Shown: positions 34,876 to 44,053, numbered from the stretch's first letter. The stretch: 64,000 bases of DNA from Pseudomonas sp. TH41 (GCF_016650695.1 NZ_JAEKFH010000009.1:62001-126000), one strand, 5' to 3'. Made by a program: numbers and translations. Notes: a model not told the origin generated them from the letters alone.

Positions 34876-36234
34876 TTAGCGAATGCCGGCGCCCGCCAGG
34901 GACTCCGGCGACCACTGCGCCTTGGACAGCGAGTCGATGTAGCGAATGCCGCCGTAAGGCCCTACGACACCATTGATGTTGTAGGAACCGCCGACCAGGT
35001 CGTAGATCATGAACGGCGTGGAGTCCGGCACCTGCTTGTCATAGCTCTGGCTGAGGAAGGCGAACGAGCCACGGTAGAGCTGACCGCGTGCGTCGTATTG
35101 ATCGGAAGCCAGAGCGGCCCAGCTGTCTTCATCGAGGTAGAAGCGGCGCTTCTGGTACACGTGACGTGCACCCGCCTTGAGGTTGCCCTCGACGACCCAG
35201 ACGCGGTGTTTTTCCCAGCGCACGAAATCGGGTGCGAGGTGATTAGCGGTGGTCAGGCTTTTGGGGTCCTGGGCATAGGTCAGCTTGTAGGTGTTGTACG
35301 GCACGATCATTTCTTGCTTGCCGACCAGCTTCCAGTCGTAGCGATCCAGTGCGCCGTTGAACACGAACACATCGTCGTAAGTGCCCGCTCCGGCCGTACC
35401 GGGATTAGGCGTGTCGTAAGCGAGGTTGGGCGCCAGCTTGACGCGACGTTGTCCCGGCAGGTACTGCCATGCGCGACGTGGCTGCTCCAGCGGGTTGGCG
35501 GCATCTTTGAGCATGATCGATTCGCCGGCACGACGCGCCGGCCCCGTGTAGTACAGCTTCATCTGGTAGTACACATCGGAACTGCTGATGGGCTGCGACA
35601 GGTTTTCGTAGATCGGGTACGTGATGAACGCCTGCCCGGTGGTCGCCAGGCTCGGTACACCGGCCGAGTCGACGTTCCAGGAGTCGTACTTGGAGTTGAT
35701 GTTGACGCCCTGATACCGCAGCAGGAAGTTCCACATCGCCTCGCTGCCCGATTGCGGAATCGGAAACGGTACGCCGGGTAATACGTTGTCGATGGCCAGG
35801 CCGCCTTCAAGGGACTTGGCACCGATGGCGTTTTTCACGCCGTTGTCCAGCACCGTCTGCGGCAGGGCCACGGTGCGGTGGGTCGGGTAAACATCAACAT
35901 GGAATGTCGCGAAGCGCTTGGCCAGTTCCACCGTGGTGGCACTAAGCATGCCTTTGTACTGATCAACGTTTTTACCATCGATCACCAGCACCGGTTTTTC
36001 GCTGGCAAACGGATCCGGGCGCATGCTGTCGCCGGCCTTGAAACTGGCCGGGGCTGTGGTCAGCCCACCGGCATAGGCGGGAATCGAGCCATCGGCATTG
36101 GCGGCTTTTTCGGCGCCCACCAGGGTCAGGCTGCTGCCCAGTTTGGCGGCCTCTTGAGGCGAAACGGCTGCCTGCGCATGGGCGCCAATGGCCATGGCCA
36201 GAGACGCGGCCAACAGAGTTTGCACAAATTTCAT
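34876..36234 (-). CDS. DUF1329 periplasmic protein (LolA-like fold family)
   Basis: 452 residues with a signal peptide (FVQTLLAASLAMAIGAHAQA). It matches DUF1329: EAAKLGSSLTLVGAEKAANADGSIPAYAGGL at the mature N-terminus, YKGMLSATTVELAKRF, and VWVVEGNLKAGARHVYQKRRFYLDEDSW near the C-terminus. Members are predicted to adopt a LolA/LppX-like fold that binds lipids. It is always found next to DUF1302 in pseudomonads in my experience of these families, consistent with a paired periplasm/outer-membrane role. Confidence 0.88.
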   Translation of the reverse strand: MKFVQTLLAASLAMAIGAHAQAAVSPQEAAKLGSSLTLVGAEKAANADGSIPAYAGGLTTAPASFKAGDSMRPDPFASEKPVLVIDGKNVDQYKGMLSATTVELAKRFATFHVDVYPTHRTVALPQTVLDNGVKNAIGAKSLEGGLAIDNVLPGVPFPIPQSGSEAMWNFLLRYQGVNINSKYDSWNVDSAGVPSLATTGQAFITYPIYENLSQPISSSDVYYQMKLYYTGPARRAGESIMLKDAANPLEQPRRAWQYLPGQRRVKLAPNLAYDTPNPGTAGAGTYDDVFVFNGALDRYDWKLVGKQEMIVPYNTYKLTYAQDPKSLTTANHLAPDFVRWEKHRVWVVEGNLKAGARHVYQKRRFYLDEDSWAALASDQYDARGQLYRGSFAFLSQSYDKQVPDSTPFMIYDLVGGSYNINGVVGPYGGIRYIDSLSKAQWSPESLAGAGIR

Positions 36235-36273
36235 GGGGTCATACTCCTGCTTAGTGACTAAGCATTGGGTGAA

Positions 36274-38289
36274 TCAGAAGGTGGTTTTCAGCGTCAGGTA
36301 GAGGGCGCCACGGTCTTCAGTGGTCGCACCGCCGCCCGAGAAGGCCGAATAGCCACCGGCGTAGCACGCGTAGTTTTCGTTACCGCTGAAGGCGTTCGGC
36401 GTAGAGCCGTCGCCACTTCCGGCGTTGGCTGCGCCGGTGCTGTTGCCGCTGACATTGCACTTGTCAGTCTTGCCGAAGGAATCCACGTACTTGAGGTCGA
36501 CGAAGTACTTGTTGTAAACGATGGCGCCGACGCCCACGGCATAGTTGCCGGTGTCTTTCGCACCGCCGCCCGATACCGGTGAAACGCCCGCAAGTCCAAC
36601 GTTGACGGAGGTTGGCATGGTCATGTCCACGCCAGGGAATACCTGGTACCAGGTCGGTGTGAAGTTGACCGCGATACCCCAGTTGTCGCGGGTCGGCGCA
36701 TCGATACCGCGATAAGTGCTCTTGCCCTTGTAGAGCGCCTCATTCTTGCTATCGAGCTTGAGCAGGTTGCTGTAATAGAGTTCGGCCAACAGCGAAGCCG
36801 AATCGAACACCGGTGTCTTGGGCAAGGCCATCAGACCGTTGAGCGTCCAGTGCAGCGTGTCGCCTGTGGCACTCATGCTGTCGCCATCGTGCGGGGTGTC
36901 GTAGATGATGCCGGTGGCCGCCGTACGTGGCGGCAACAGGCCCAGACCTTGCCCGAGCCCGAGCGGGCTGTTGGTACTGACGATCGCCGGGATACTGGCC
37001 AGCGGCATGTTGTGGCGGATGTTCAGGTCACTGCCGACGCTGATGCCGCCGACATCCTTGGACAGGCTCAAGCCGAAGATGTCGATCTTGTCGGAATACG
37101 CCAGCTGATAGGTGGTGGTGCTCAACGAGTTCAGTGTGTTGACGACCGCTGGCACCTGGCCCGCTGGCCGCGTGCCGTTAGGATTGGCCGAGCTCAACCC
37201 TCTGGCGTCGAGCCAGGCCTGAGGCAAGATGTCCGAAGTCTGGCGATAGTAGAAGCCGAGCGTGCCGTCCAGCCACGCCGGCGACCATTTCGCCATAACG
37301 CCCCAATCGCCCGAATTGCGCGGTGTCAGATCATCGCCACGGCGCACGTTGGTCAGCGCATTGCAAGGTGCCAGGCCACAACCGAGAGGGCTGCCGGGGG
37401 TGATGGAGTTGGTGTTGCCCAGCAGGAACGACTGCGCACCGAAGCCCACCAGATCGGAACCGCCATAGTAAGTCCCCGCTTCTGGCAGTCGTGCGGCATC
37501 CCAATCCAGGAAATACTGGGCACCTACGGTCAACTCAGGATTGAGGGTGAAGGTCATCGAGAGCTGATTTCGCGGAACGAACAACTCCTTGGCCTCGGTA
37601 CCCGGCGACGCCGCCAGCTTCGCCAGATCCAGGCCGGACTGGCCGTAGCTGATCGAGTGAACCGGGTTCAGGATGGTTTCACCCCAGAACACGTTGTGTT
37701 GCCCGGCCTTGACACTGAACATCGACTCTTCGCCCACTTCGGTGCTGTAGAACACGAAGGCATCGAGGATTTCGCCGGAGGGTCCGGTGTAGTAGCGCTG
37801 GGCGTAGTTGCTCAGGTGGGAGCTGCCATTACCGACATTGTCGCGAGTAACGGGGGCAAGACGCGGATCATTGGCGACCAGGCCCGAGGTACTGCCATTA
37901 CCGTTGACGAACGGATTGGAATTGGAACCGGTGTTTTCATACGCCTTGTCGTACCAACTCGCGGCACTGACACGAAACCCCATATGGTCCTTGTAGACCA
38001 CATCCATCTCGGTCAACAGGTCAACCCGGTTGGTGATGTTGGTCCCGGCCTTGCGAAAGTTGTAGTCACCGTCATTGTTGTTCGGCGTCCCCAACATGCG
38101 TTTGTCGGCGTTTTCGGTGCGCACACCGTAGTTGTACTTCACGGTGTTATCAAAACGCATGGCCCAGTCAGGGTTGCCGGTATCCAGTTCGACGGCGTGG
38201 GCGACCGGCATGGACGCCGCCAGAATGGCCAGGGCCAACAAACTGCGACGCGGGGGTAGTGTGAGGCCATGACTCTTATTGTTATGCAT
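36274..38289 (-). CDS. DUF1302 outer-membrane protein
   Basis: 671 residues; GGAG lies eight bases before the ATG. A signal peptide (RRSLLALAILAASMPVAHA) is followed by a beta-barrel-like protein with alternating aromatic strands and a terminal aromatic residue (ALYLTLKTTF). LDTGNPDWAMRFDNTVKYNYGVR is characteristic of DUF1302 (FadL/porin-like). It leads the minus-strand unit and probably passes a hydrophobic substrate across the outer membrane together with DUF1329 and the MMPL protein. Confidence 0.88.
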   Translation of the reverse strand: MHNNKSHGLTLPPRRSLLALAILAASMPVAHAVELDTGNPDWAMRFDNTVKYNYGVRTENADKRMLGTPNNNDGDYNFRKAGTNITNRVDLLTEMDVVYKDHMGFRVSAASWYDKAYENTGSNSNPFVNGNGSTSGLVANDPRLAPVTRDNVGNGSSHLSNYAQRYYTGPSGEILDAFVFYSTEVGEESMFSVKAGQHNVFWGETILNPVHSISYGQSGLDLAKLAASPGTEAKELFVPRNQLSMTFTLNPELTVGAQYFLDWDAARLPEAGTYYGGSDLVGFGAQSFLLGNTNSITPGSPLGCGLAPCNALTNVRRGDDLTPRNSGDWGVMAKWSPAWLDGTLGFYYRQTSDILPQAWLDARGLSSANPNGTRPAGQVPAVVNTLNSLSTTTYQLAYSDKIDIFGLSLSKDVGGISVGSDLNIRHNMPLASIPAIVSTNSPLGLGQGLGLLPPRTAATGIIYDTPHDGDSMSATGDTLHWTLNGLMALPKTPVFDSASLLAELYYSNLLKLDSKNEALYKGKSTYRGIDAPTRDNWGIAVNFTPTWYQVFPGVDMTMPTSVNVGLAGVSPVSGGGAKDTGNYAVGVGAIVYNKYFVDLKYVDSFGKTDKCNVSGNSTGAANAGSGDGSTPNAFSGNENYACYAGGYSAFSGGGATTEDRGALYLTLKTTF

Positions 38290-38340
38290 TACGTTGTCTC
38301 CGCCATGTTGTACTTATTTTTAAGCGCAGGTTCCCTTGCA

Positions 38341-38370
38341 CAGGCCCGGGTGAAAGGCCTGCGTTTTTTT
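38341..38370 (+). terminator. Plus-strand terminator-like hairpin upstream of the DUF1302 gene
   Basis: CAGGCC (38341-38346), a 9-base loop and GGCCTG (38356-38361) are followed by CG and seven T residues on the plus strand. No plus-strand gene ends here, so it would terminate antisense transcription coming through DUF1302, or act as an RNA element in the leader when read from the other side. Confidence 0.45.
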
Positions 38371-38419
38371 CACACGTTAGAGCAATTGCCGGCCACGTTA
38401 CGACCGGGCAGGTGCCTGA

Positions 38420-38986
38420 CTAGCGATCCAGTTCCAGAATGAGTGCTTCGGCTTGTGGCCAGTGGCCAAAGCCCGATGCCGGGTTGAGGTGGCCGACTTC
38501 GCCGAGGTTGATCAGTTCGCTGCCCCAGCCGTGGGCCATACGGGTGACAGCCTCGAGGCTGGCCAGGTGATCGTTGGTGCTGCCCGCCACAATGCTGCGA
38601 AAAGGCAGCACGCGGGTGGGCAGAGGCGCCCAGCCATTGGCTCGAAGGGTGTCAGGGGACGGATAGCCTTGCGGCCAGGGGGCATTAAGATCAGGCGGTG
38701 CAGCCAGTAGAGCGCCCTTGATCGAGCCGCTGTGCCGGGTTGCCCAGTGCGCAACCATCAGCACACCGGCGCTGTGAGCGACAAGAATCACCGGCCCGTC
38801 GATTTGCTCCAGTTCATGCTGGATCGCCCGGACCCGTGCAGCGCAGTCAAGTTTGTCGGTTTCCAGCGGCGGGACGCTGCGCACGTTGCTTAACCGGGCC
38901 TCCAGCAGTGTTTGCCAATGTTCGGCAACGTGGTCGCGCAGACCCGGTACGATCAGAACGGTTGCAGCAGTTTGCAGTTTGTCCAC
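38420..38986 (-). CDS. RBBP9/YdeN-family serine hydrolase
   Basis: 188 residues, the usual size. VLIVPGLRDHVAEHWQ is the family N-terminus; the nucleophile is in LVAHSAGVLM, the Asp in GSTNDHLA and the His in GHLNPASGFGHWP. It is a small alpha/beta hydrolase of unknown substrate. It lies between the DUF1302 unit and the divergent AraC gene. Confidence 0.85.
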   Translation of the reverse strand: MDKLQTAATVLIVPGLRDHVAEHWQTLLEARLSNVRSVPPLETDKLDCAARVRAIQHELEQIDGPVILVAHSAGVLMVAHWATRHSGSIKGALLAAPPDLNAPWPQGYPSPDTLRANGWAPLPTRVLPFRSIVAGSTNDHLASLEAVTRMAHGWGSELINLGEVGHLNPASGFGHWPQAEALILELDR

Positions 38987-39098
38987 TTGAACACCTTCGC
39001 CTTCACGGTGACTCGACTGGCTGTGTCGCCAGAATCTTTTTGTAGTACCGACAATAAAGAGCCCCCACCCGCGATGCTTTACATTTGACGTCAGCTAC

Positions 39099-39194
39099 TT
39101 TTCTTTTGATGACACGTTTGCAGTTGTTTCGATGAACTTCCGAGCACAAAAAAGTATTGGAAGCCTCTGTTCAAAACTTTTCATTTCATGACTT
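39099..39194. promoter_or_regulatory. Two copies of a 17-bp motif upstream of the AraC gene
   Basis: ACTTTTCATTTCATGAC occurs at 39178-39194, 60 bases before ATG 39254, and a copy with two mismatches (ACTTTTCTTTTGATGAC) at 39099-39115. The exact 17-mer recurs at 47121-47137 in the divergent promoter region of the quinone oxidoreductase operon. Site length and tandem use fit an AraC-family regulator; autoregulation is inferred. Confidence 0.6.
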
Positions 39195-39253
39195 GCCGGA
39201 CGTAGCCGGTCACGTTAATTTCGATCGCAATCACTACAAGAAAAAGGTCCTGC

Positions 39254-40309
39254 ATGACCAAGCTCGTACGCGCCGCCGTTTTGACTAACTACCTGGAAGT
39301 GGCGCAACACCTGGGATTGAACCCACAGACCATGCTGGTCGACGTCGGTTTGAACAAAGCCGTGTTGCAAACCCCAGAACACCGTATTCCTATCGATGCG
39401 GCGGTGCGCCTGCTGGAAAACTCCTCCACTGCCAGCGGTTGCCAGTACTTTGGCTTGAGCATGGCCGAGTCACGCCAGCTTTCCGATTTTGGTGTCGTCA
39501 GCTTGTTGCTCACCCATCAGCGAACACTGCGTGATGCGTTACAAGTGCTGGTGCACTACCGCCACCTGATGAACGACTCGTTGGCGATCTTCGTCGAGGA
39601 AGCGGGCAGGATGGTGATCATCCGCGAAGAGGTGGTCCCCGAGTCGCCGATGCCCTGTCGGCAAGCCAATGAGCTGGCAATCGGTGTGATGTTTCGTCTC
39701 TGCGCCGCCCTGCTCGGTGCCCACTGGCAACCCTACAGCGTCAACTTCACCCACCAGCCCCCCGACAACCTGCAACTCCATCGCCGGCTGTTTGGGTGCA
39801 AGCTGGAGTTCGGCAGTGAGTTCAATGGCATCGTCTGCCCTGACGCCAACCTTGACATGACCAATCCCCATGCCGATCCGGGTATGGCGCGCTACGCCCA
39901 ACGTTATCTCGATTCGCTGCAAAGCAACGACGGGCCTTCGACCCTGTTCGAGGTACGCAAAGCCATCTACTTGCTGCTGCCCATGGGCCGCGCCACCATC
40001 GAGCAGATCGCCCAGAGCCAGGGCATGAACGTGCGGACGTTGCAGCGCCGTCTGAAAGAAGACGACTGCACCTTCAATGACCTGATCAACGATGTGCGCC
40101 GCGATCTGGTGTTGCGCTACCTGGAAAACCCGAGCTATTCGTTAAGCCAGGTCGCCGACATGCTGGGCTACTCCATGGCGAGTTCGTTTACGCGTTGGTT
40201 CATCAGCCAGTTCGACATGCCGCCGGCCGTATGGCGCAACACGCACAAGCCTGGCAGCCCAAAAGCCCCGACGGACAGCACTACCCTCCCAGATTCGAAC
40301 AAACCCTGA
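39254..40309 (+). CDS. AraC-family transcriptional regulator (Arabinose_bd/OruR type)
   Basis: 351 residues. The N-terminal ligand domain (about 20-200) has the PF12625-type pattern (LGLNPQTMLVDVGLNKAVLQ). The C-terminal double HTH is at about 235-330: TIEQIAQSQGMNVRTLQRRLKEDDCTF and YSLSQVADMLGYSMASSFTRWF. It is convergent with the end of the 47025-40644 operon and carries copies of a motif shared with that operon's promoter, making it the likely regulator. Confidence 0.9.
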   Translation: MTKLVRAAVLTNYLEVAQHLGLNPQTMLVDVGLNKAVLQTPEHRIPIDAAVRLLENSSTASGCQYFGLSMAESRQLSDFGVVSLLLTHQRTLRDALQVLVHYRHLMNDSLAIFVEEAGRMVIIREEVVPESPMPCRQANELAIGVMFRLCAALLGAHWQPYSVNFTHQPPDNLQLHRRLFGCKLEFGSEFNGIVCPDANLDMTNPHADPGMARYAQRYLDSLQSNDGPSTLFEVRKAIYLLLPMGRATIEQIAQSQGMNVRTLQRRLKEDDCTFNDLINDVRRDLVLRYLENPSYSLSQVADMLGYSMASSFTRWFISQFDMPPAVWRNTHKPGSPKAPTDSTTLPDSNKP

Positions 40310-40373
40310 GCCGGCGAAGATCAAACCGTAGGATCTGGCTTGCCCGCGAAAGCGGCCTGACATCCAACCAATC

Positions 40374-40492
40374 GCTTGCAGATATACCTGTAGGAGCTGC
40401 CGAAGGCTGCGATCTTTTGATCTTTCCTTAGCGCGCCCTTCAAGATCAAAAGATCGCAGCCTTCGGCAGCTCCTACAGGTATATCTGCAAGC
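40374..40492. repeat. REPIN with 51-bp perfect inverted arms
   Basis: Arms at 40374-40424 and 40442-40492 are exact inverted copies; each contains GTAGGAGCTGCCGAAGGCTG followed by CGATCTTTTGATCTT, a common Pseudomonas REP. The spacer is only 17 bases. It lies between convergent genes and may also serve as a transcription or mRNA-decay barrier. A single copy of the same REP lies at 54616-54652. Confidence 0.9.
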
Positions 40493-40510
40493 AAGTGCCT
40501 GATCGCAAAC

Positions 40511-40544
40511 GAAAAAAAAACGGCGACTGTGGGTACAGTCGCCG
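40511..40544 (-). terminator. Rho-independent terminator of the catabolic operon
   Basis: Read on the minus strand: GGCGACTGT-ACCC-ACAGTCGCC, a perfect 9-bp stem, then nine T residues (plus-strand A run 40512-40520). It is 100 bases after the YeiH stop at 40644 and ends the minus-strand operon. Confidence 0.9.
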
Positions 40545-40643
40545 CAAAAGAACCGGAGCTTATGACGCCGGTCGAGTGCCACTTTGCATCGGAGTAAACG
40601 CAATGCGGCGCTGCTTGCAAGGCGGTGCTGCTTGCAGCCGGGC

Positions 40644-41654
40644 TTACATCCCCCAGTGCAACAACAGCAACACAAGAACGGCAAGGAAAACGGTTTCCCC
40701 GACCATCAACAAAATGGGCTTGATGCCGACGGCGGCCAGTTCCTTGAGCTGGGTTTTCATGCCCAAGGCACTGATCGAAACCACCAGGCACCAGCGTGAC
40801 AGCTCATTGACTGAACCCTGCACCACCGGGGCGATCCAGCCAGTGCTGTTGATGCACGCGAGCGCCAGGAAGCCGACGGCAAACCATGGCAGCAGTGGCG
40901 GCCGTTTACCGGTCGGGTCGGCGCCTTGCAGGCGCGTGATCATGGTCGCGCAGACAATCACCGGCAGCAGCATTGCCACCCGCATCAACTTGACCACCGT
41001 GGCCGTGTCACCCGTCTCGGTCGATAGGCTGTAGCCAGCACCGACCACCTGCGCCACATCGTGAATAGTGCCGCCGAGGAACATCCCGGCGACTTGCGGT
41101 GATAGCCCAAGCCATTTACAGATCATCGGATAAACAATCATCGCCGCCGTCGACAGCGCCGAGACCCCGATCACCGTAAACAGTGTGGCGCGTTCCTTCT
41201 GTGGGTGGTTGGGCAGTGCTGCCGCCAGCGCCAGTGCCGCCGAGGCGCCACAGATTGCGGTGGCGCCGCCGGTGAGCATGCCGAACAAGCGTGAGAAGCC
41301 CAGGGCCTTGGCCGCCACCACCGACACACTGATGGTCACCACCACAAGAATCACCACCAGGGCCAATGGTTTCCAGCCCAGCCCTACGATCTGCTCCAGG
41401 GTAATGCGCATCCCCAGCAGGGCGACACCGATTCGCAACACCGAGCGCGCGGTGAATTCGATCCCGGCCTTGCAGCTGCCTTCACCGGAGAGGAAGTTCA
41501 GCGCCATGCCCAGCAGCAGAGCGAACAGCATGACCGGCGCACCGTAGTGTTCGGACAGGAAACTGGCTGCTGCCGCGACGATCAGACTGACGATAAACCC
41601 CGGCGCCAATTCGCGGGTGCGGCTGTGGATACGGGTGAGAGCAATGGCGCTCAT
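40644..41654 (-). CDS. YeiH-family membrane protein (putative sulfate exporter, UPF0324)
   Basis: 336 residues with about ten membrane helices. FALLLGMALNFLSGE, CKAGIEFTARSVLRIGVALLGMRI, GGATAICGASAALALAA and GMFLGGTIHDVAQVVGAGYS are diagnostic for the family. ATG 41654 overlaps the Rieske stop by four bases (ATGA), which fixes the start. Family members are described as putative sulfate exporters; in a dioxygenase operon, export of sulfite or sulfate released from a sulfonate is a possibility but not shown. Confidence 0.88.
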   Translation of the reverse strand: MSAIALTRIHSRTRELAPGFIVSLIVAAAASFLSEHYGAPVMLFALLLGMALNFLSGEGSCKAGIEFTARSVLRIGVALLGMRITLEQIVGLGWKPLALVVILVVVTISVSVVAAKALGFSRLFGMLTGGATAICGASAALALAAALPNHPQKERATLFTVIGVSALSTAAMIVYPMICKWLGLSPQVAGMFLGGTIHDVAQVVGAGYSLSTETGDTATVVKLMRVAMLLPVIVCATMITRLQGADPTGKRPPLLPWFAVGFLALACINSTGWIAPVVQGSVNELSRWCLVVSISALGMKTQLKELAAVGIKPILLMVGETVFLAVLVLLLLHWGM

Positions 41655-41977
41655 GGCGCGGACTCCTCGGGGACGATGATGATAAATGCCTGGCCGTCGA
41701 TGACATCGACCGGGTAGCTGGCAACTTTGAGTTTGTTTGAATTGAGCAGGTAGCCGCTGACCAGATCGAAGCGCAGTCCATGGGCACAGCATTGAATCAC
41801 CCGCCCGTCGAGACGCCCGCCGCACAGCGAGGCGCCCTGATGCGGGCAGCTGTCGTCGATGGCATAGAGCTGTCCTTCCACGTTGAACAACGCAATGCTC
41901 CGACCATCGAATTCGAACAGCGCACGTCCTCCGGCCTGCGGGTTTTTTCCGGCCGGTACAGGTACACGCGAATTCAT
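41651..41977 (-). CDS. Rieske-type [2Fe-2S] ferredoxin
   Basis: 108 residues. The cluster motifs are complete: C-P-H in DDSCPHQGASL (about 44-54) and C-x-x-H in VIQCCAHGLRFDL (about 62-74). Such small ferredoxins deliver electrons to oxygenases. ATG 41977 overlaps the FrnE-like stop by four bases and its own stop overlaps the YeiH start by four. No Rieske oxygenase alpha subunit is present in this operon, only a TauD-type enzyme that does not need a ferredoxin. Confidence 0.88.
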   Translation of the reverse strand: MNSRVPVPAGKNPQAGGRALFEFDGRSIALFNVEGQLYAIDDSCPHQGASLCGGRLDGRVIQCCAHGLRFDLVSGYLLNSNKLKVASYPVDVIDGQAFIIIVPEESAP

Positions 41978-42636
41978 GACGGCTGCCGCTCGCCGGTACT
42001 TTCCAGCAAGACTTCTTGCATGGCGCCAAACAGCGACTCGGCAGGATGCGCACCCACCACCGTCAGTCGACGGTCGAACTGAAAACAAGGCACGCCGCCG
42101 ATAGCCCCGGGGCTGCCAATGAAGGGCCGGCCGTCGCCATACAGGCAGTCAGTCACGGTGCCCGCGTCGAAGCCACACGACTGGGCGATGGCGATCAACG
42201 TCTCGGGGCAACCCAGATCCTCTCCGCGGTGGAAGTACGCGGCGAAAAGCCGCTCAAGCAACGCGTCACGCTGGAGGGTATTGCCCAGCACGCTGACCCG
42301 CTCCAGCAGACGATGGGCATCCGCGGTATTGGGCATTGTTGCGATGCGACTCAAGTCGATGGGCTCTCCCACCGCCATGGCGGCCTGTTGCACCTGGGCC
42401 TGGCGCATGATCACTGAATCGGCATTGCCCAGACGCTTGAGATAAAAGTCAGTGAACGGTTCACCCTGTGCCGGTAGCTGTGGCAGAAGCTGCACCCCGT
42501 GCCAAACCGTCTTGAGCTCCACATCCGGCTCCTTGGTGCGCAGCAAGTTTATTGCGCGCTCCAATTGGCGCTTGCCGATCAGACACCAGGGGCAGATGAA
42601 ATCGAAAAACACATCAATACGTAAACGACCACTCAC
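41974..42636 (-). CDS. DsbA-family oxidoreductase, FrnE type
   Basis: 220 residues, no signal peptide. IDVFFDFICPWCLIGKRQLERAI shows the thioredoxin-fold CPWC active site at residues 15-18. The cis-Pro region GAIGGVPCFQFDRR near 185 is as in FrnE/2-hydroxychromene isomerase relatives. It is coupled by four-base overlaps to the MFS gene upstream and the Rieske gene downstream. Cytoplasmic FrnE-like proteins act as isomerases or glutathione/thiol-dependent enzymes; the specific role is unknown. Confidence 0.85.
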   Translation of the reverse strand: MSGRLRIDVFFDFICPWCLIGKRQLERAINLLRTKEPDVELKTVWHGVQLLPQLPAQGEPFTDFYLKRLGNADSVIMRQAQVQQAAMAVGEPIDLSRIATMPNTADAHRLLERVSVLGNTLQRDALLERLFAAYFHRGEDLGCPETLIAIAQSCGFDAGTVTDCLYGDGRPFIGSPGAIGGVPCFQFDRRLTVVGAHPAESLFGAMQEVLLESTGERQPS

Positions 42637-43961
42637 AACTTCACCTCTAACGCTGCTTCGCTGACGGAGTCAGGCACGCTCTGGCCCGTGAGTCGGGCAA
42701 TGTCTTTGTGGTAATGGCACTTGGCATAAAAGAACACGGCCGCGGCGGCGATGCTGATCAGCGGGACCAATTGGAACGCAGCATGCAGGCCAATGAGGTC
42801 GGATACCTTGCCGGTGATAAACGGACCCGGCGCCAACCCCAGCATGTTGTTGGCCAGGGTCAGCGTGGCGAAGGCTGTGCCGTGGACTGAGTAATGGGTC
42901 AGGTTGGCAACCATTGCCCCGGCTGGGCCAGTGGTGCCTGCGGCAATCAGCATGCCCAGGCAGATCAATGCCAGTTGCAGCGGTCCTGCCGGCAGGGCGA
43001 ACGCCGCTGACAGCAGCAGGCAGCTGCCCAGGCAGTAAGCGATGGCCAGGGCCACCTTGCGCTCCGGCGAGTGGCGGCACAGTCGGTCGCTGAGCATGCC
43101 GCACAGAATCATCCCGGCACCGCTGCACAACACGATGATCGCCGCGACGCCGCCGGCCTTGTCAGTGGCCATGTCGTAATATCGATTGAGGTAGCTGGGC
43201 ATCCACACAATCACGGTGCCACCGACGAATAATTGCAAGCCGCTACCGATATAGGTCGCAACCACCGAGCGAGTGGAAAACAGTGTGCTTAACGGGCGCT
43301 TGACCGCCGCGGCGGCCTTGTTCGCAGCCTGGACGGCCCGTTGTGGGGCGATGCGCGCTTCTTTGACGATGAGCGGATAAAGCACTGCCAGCAGCAGACC
43401 GAACAACGCCATACCGGCGAACGACCAGCGCCAGCCCAGCTTCGCAGCGAGTGCGCCGCCCATTGCCATTCCCAATACCGATCCGAACATGCCGCCCGCC
43501 ATGAAGGCGCTGGCCAGCGTGGCACGCATGTGTTTGGGGAAAACGGAGATCACGACAGCGATGCCGACGCTGCCATAAGCCGCTTCGCCGACGCCCACCA
43601 TGAAACGTGCAATGAACATCTGCTGGTAGTCCTGCGCCAATGCGCAGCCCAGCGTCGCCAGACTCCACAGCAGCGCCATCAGCGCCAGGCTTTTTACCCG
43701 ACCGAAGCGATCAGCCATCAGCGACAGCGGAAACGTCAGCAGGCCGACCATCAAGGCGACAATGCCGCTGAGCAGGCCGAGCTGGCCGTCGCTCAATGCC
43801 CACTCGCCTTTGAGCAGCGGGAACACGGCATTGAGCACCTGCCGCGACATGTAATCGGAAATCAACAGACCGAACGTCAGTGCGAAGACTATCCAGGCGT
43901 ATTTGCGCGCAACACCGACGGCACAGTCGTCATCGTCTGCGGCAATTGGGTGAAAGGCCAT
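42633..43961 (-). CDS. MFS transporter (anion:cation symporter-like)
   Basis: 442 residues with twelve helices. ATG 43961 is chosen because GAGGAGG lies just upstream; an upstream in-frame codon would add six residues. DYMSRQVLNAVFPLLKGEWALSDGQLGLLSG resembles aromatic-acid/sugar-acid symporters and the loop LMADRFGRVKSL is the conserved 2-3 loop. It presumably imports the substrate of the operon. Confidence 0.88.
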   Translation of the reverse strand: MAFHPIAADDDDCAVGVARKYAWIVFALTFGLLISDYMSRQVLNAVFPLLKGEWALSDGQLGLLSGIVALMVGLLTFPLSLMADRFGRVKSLALMALLWSLATLGCALAQDYQQMFIARFMVGVGEAAYGSVGIAVVISVFPKHMRATLASAFMAGGMFGSVLGMAMGGALAAKLGWRWSFAGMALFGLLLAVLYPLIVKEARIAPQRAVQAANKAAAAVKRPLSTLFSTRSVVATYIGSGLQLFVGGTVIVWMPSYLNRYYDMATDKAGGVAAIIVLCSGAGMILCGMLSDRLCRHSPERKVALAIAYCLGSCLLLSAAFALPAGPLQLALICLGMLIAAGTTGPAGAMVANLTHYSVHGTAFATLTLANNMLGLAPGPFITGKVSDLIGLHAAFQLVPLISIAAAAVFFYAKCHYHKDIARLTGQSVPDSVSEAALEVKL

Positions 43962-44053
43962 GTAGCCTCCTCGAAACATTGTTTTATTTGTTGTTATCGA
44001 GCTTGTTGCAATGCAGCGGGCGAGAAGCTGTCACTCCCCGCCCCTGCTATCGG

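Noticed and set aside
36850..38259. A 469-codon plus-strand open frame
   Set aside because: It is antisense to the DUF1302 gene, which has a signal peptide and family motifs; the long frame only reflects high GC.
38290..38419. Sigma-54 promoter upstream of DUF1302
   Set aside because: A TGGCC...TTGC sequence exists on the minus strand, but the GG-to-GC spacing is nine bases instead of ten and no enhancer-binding regulator is adjacent.
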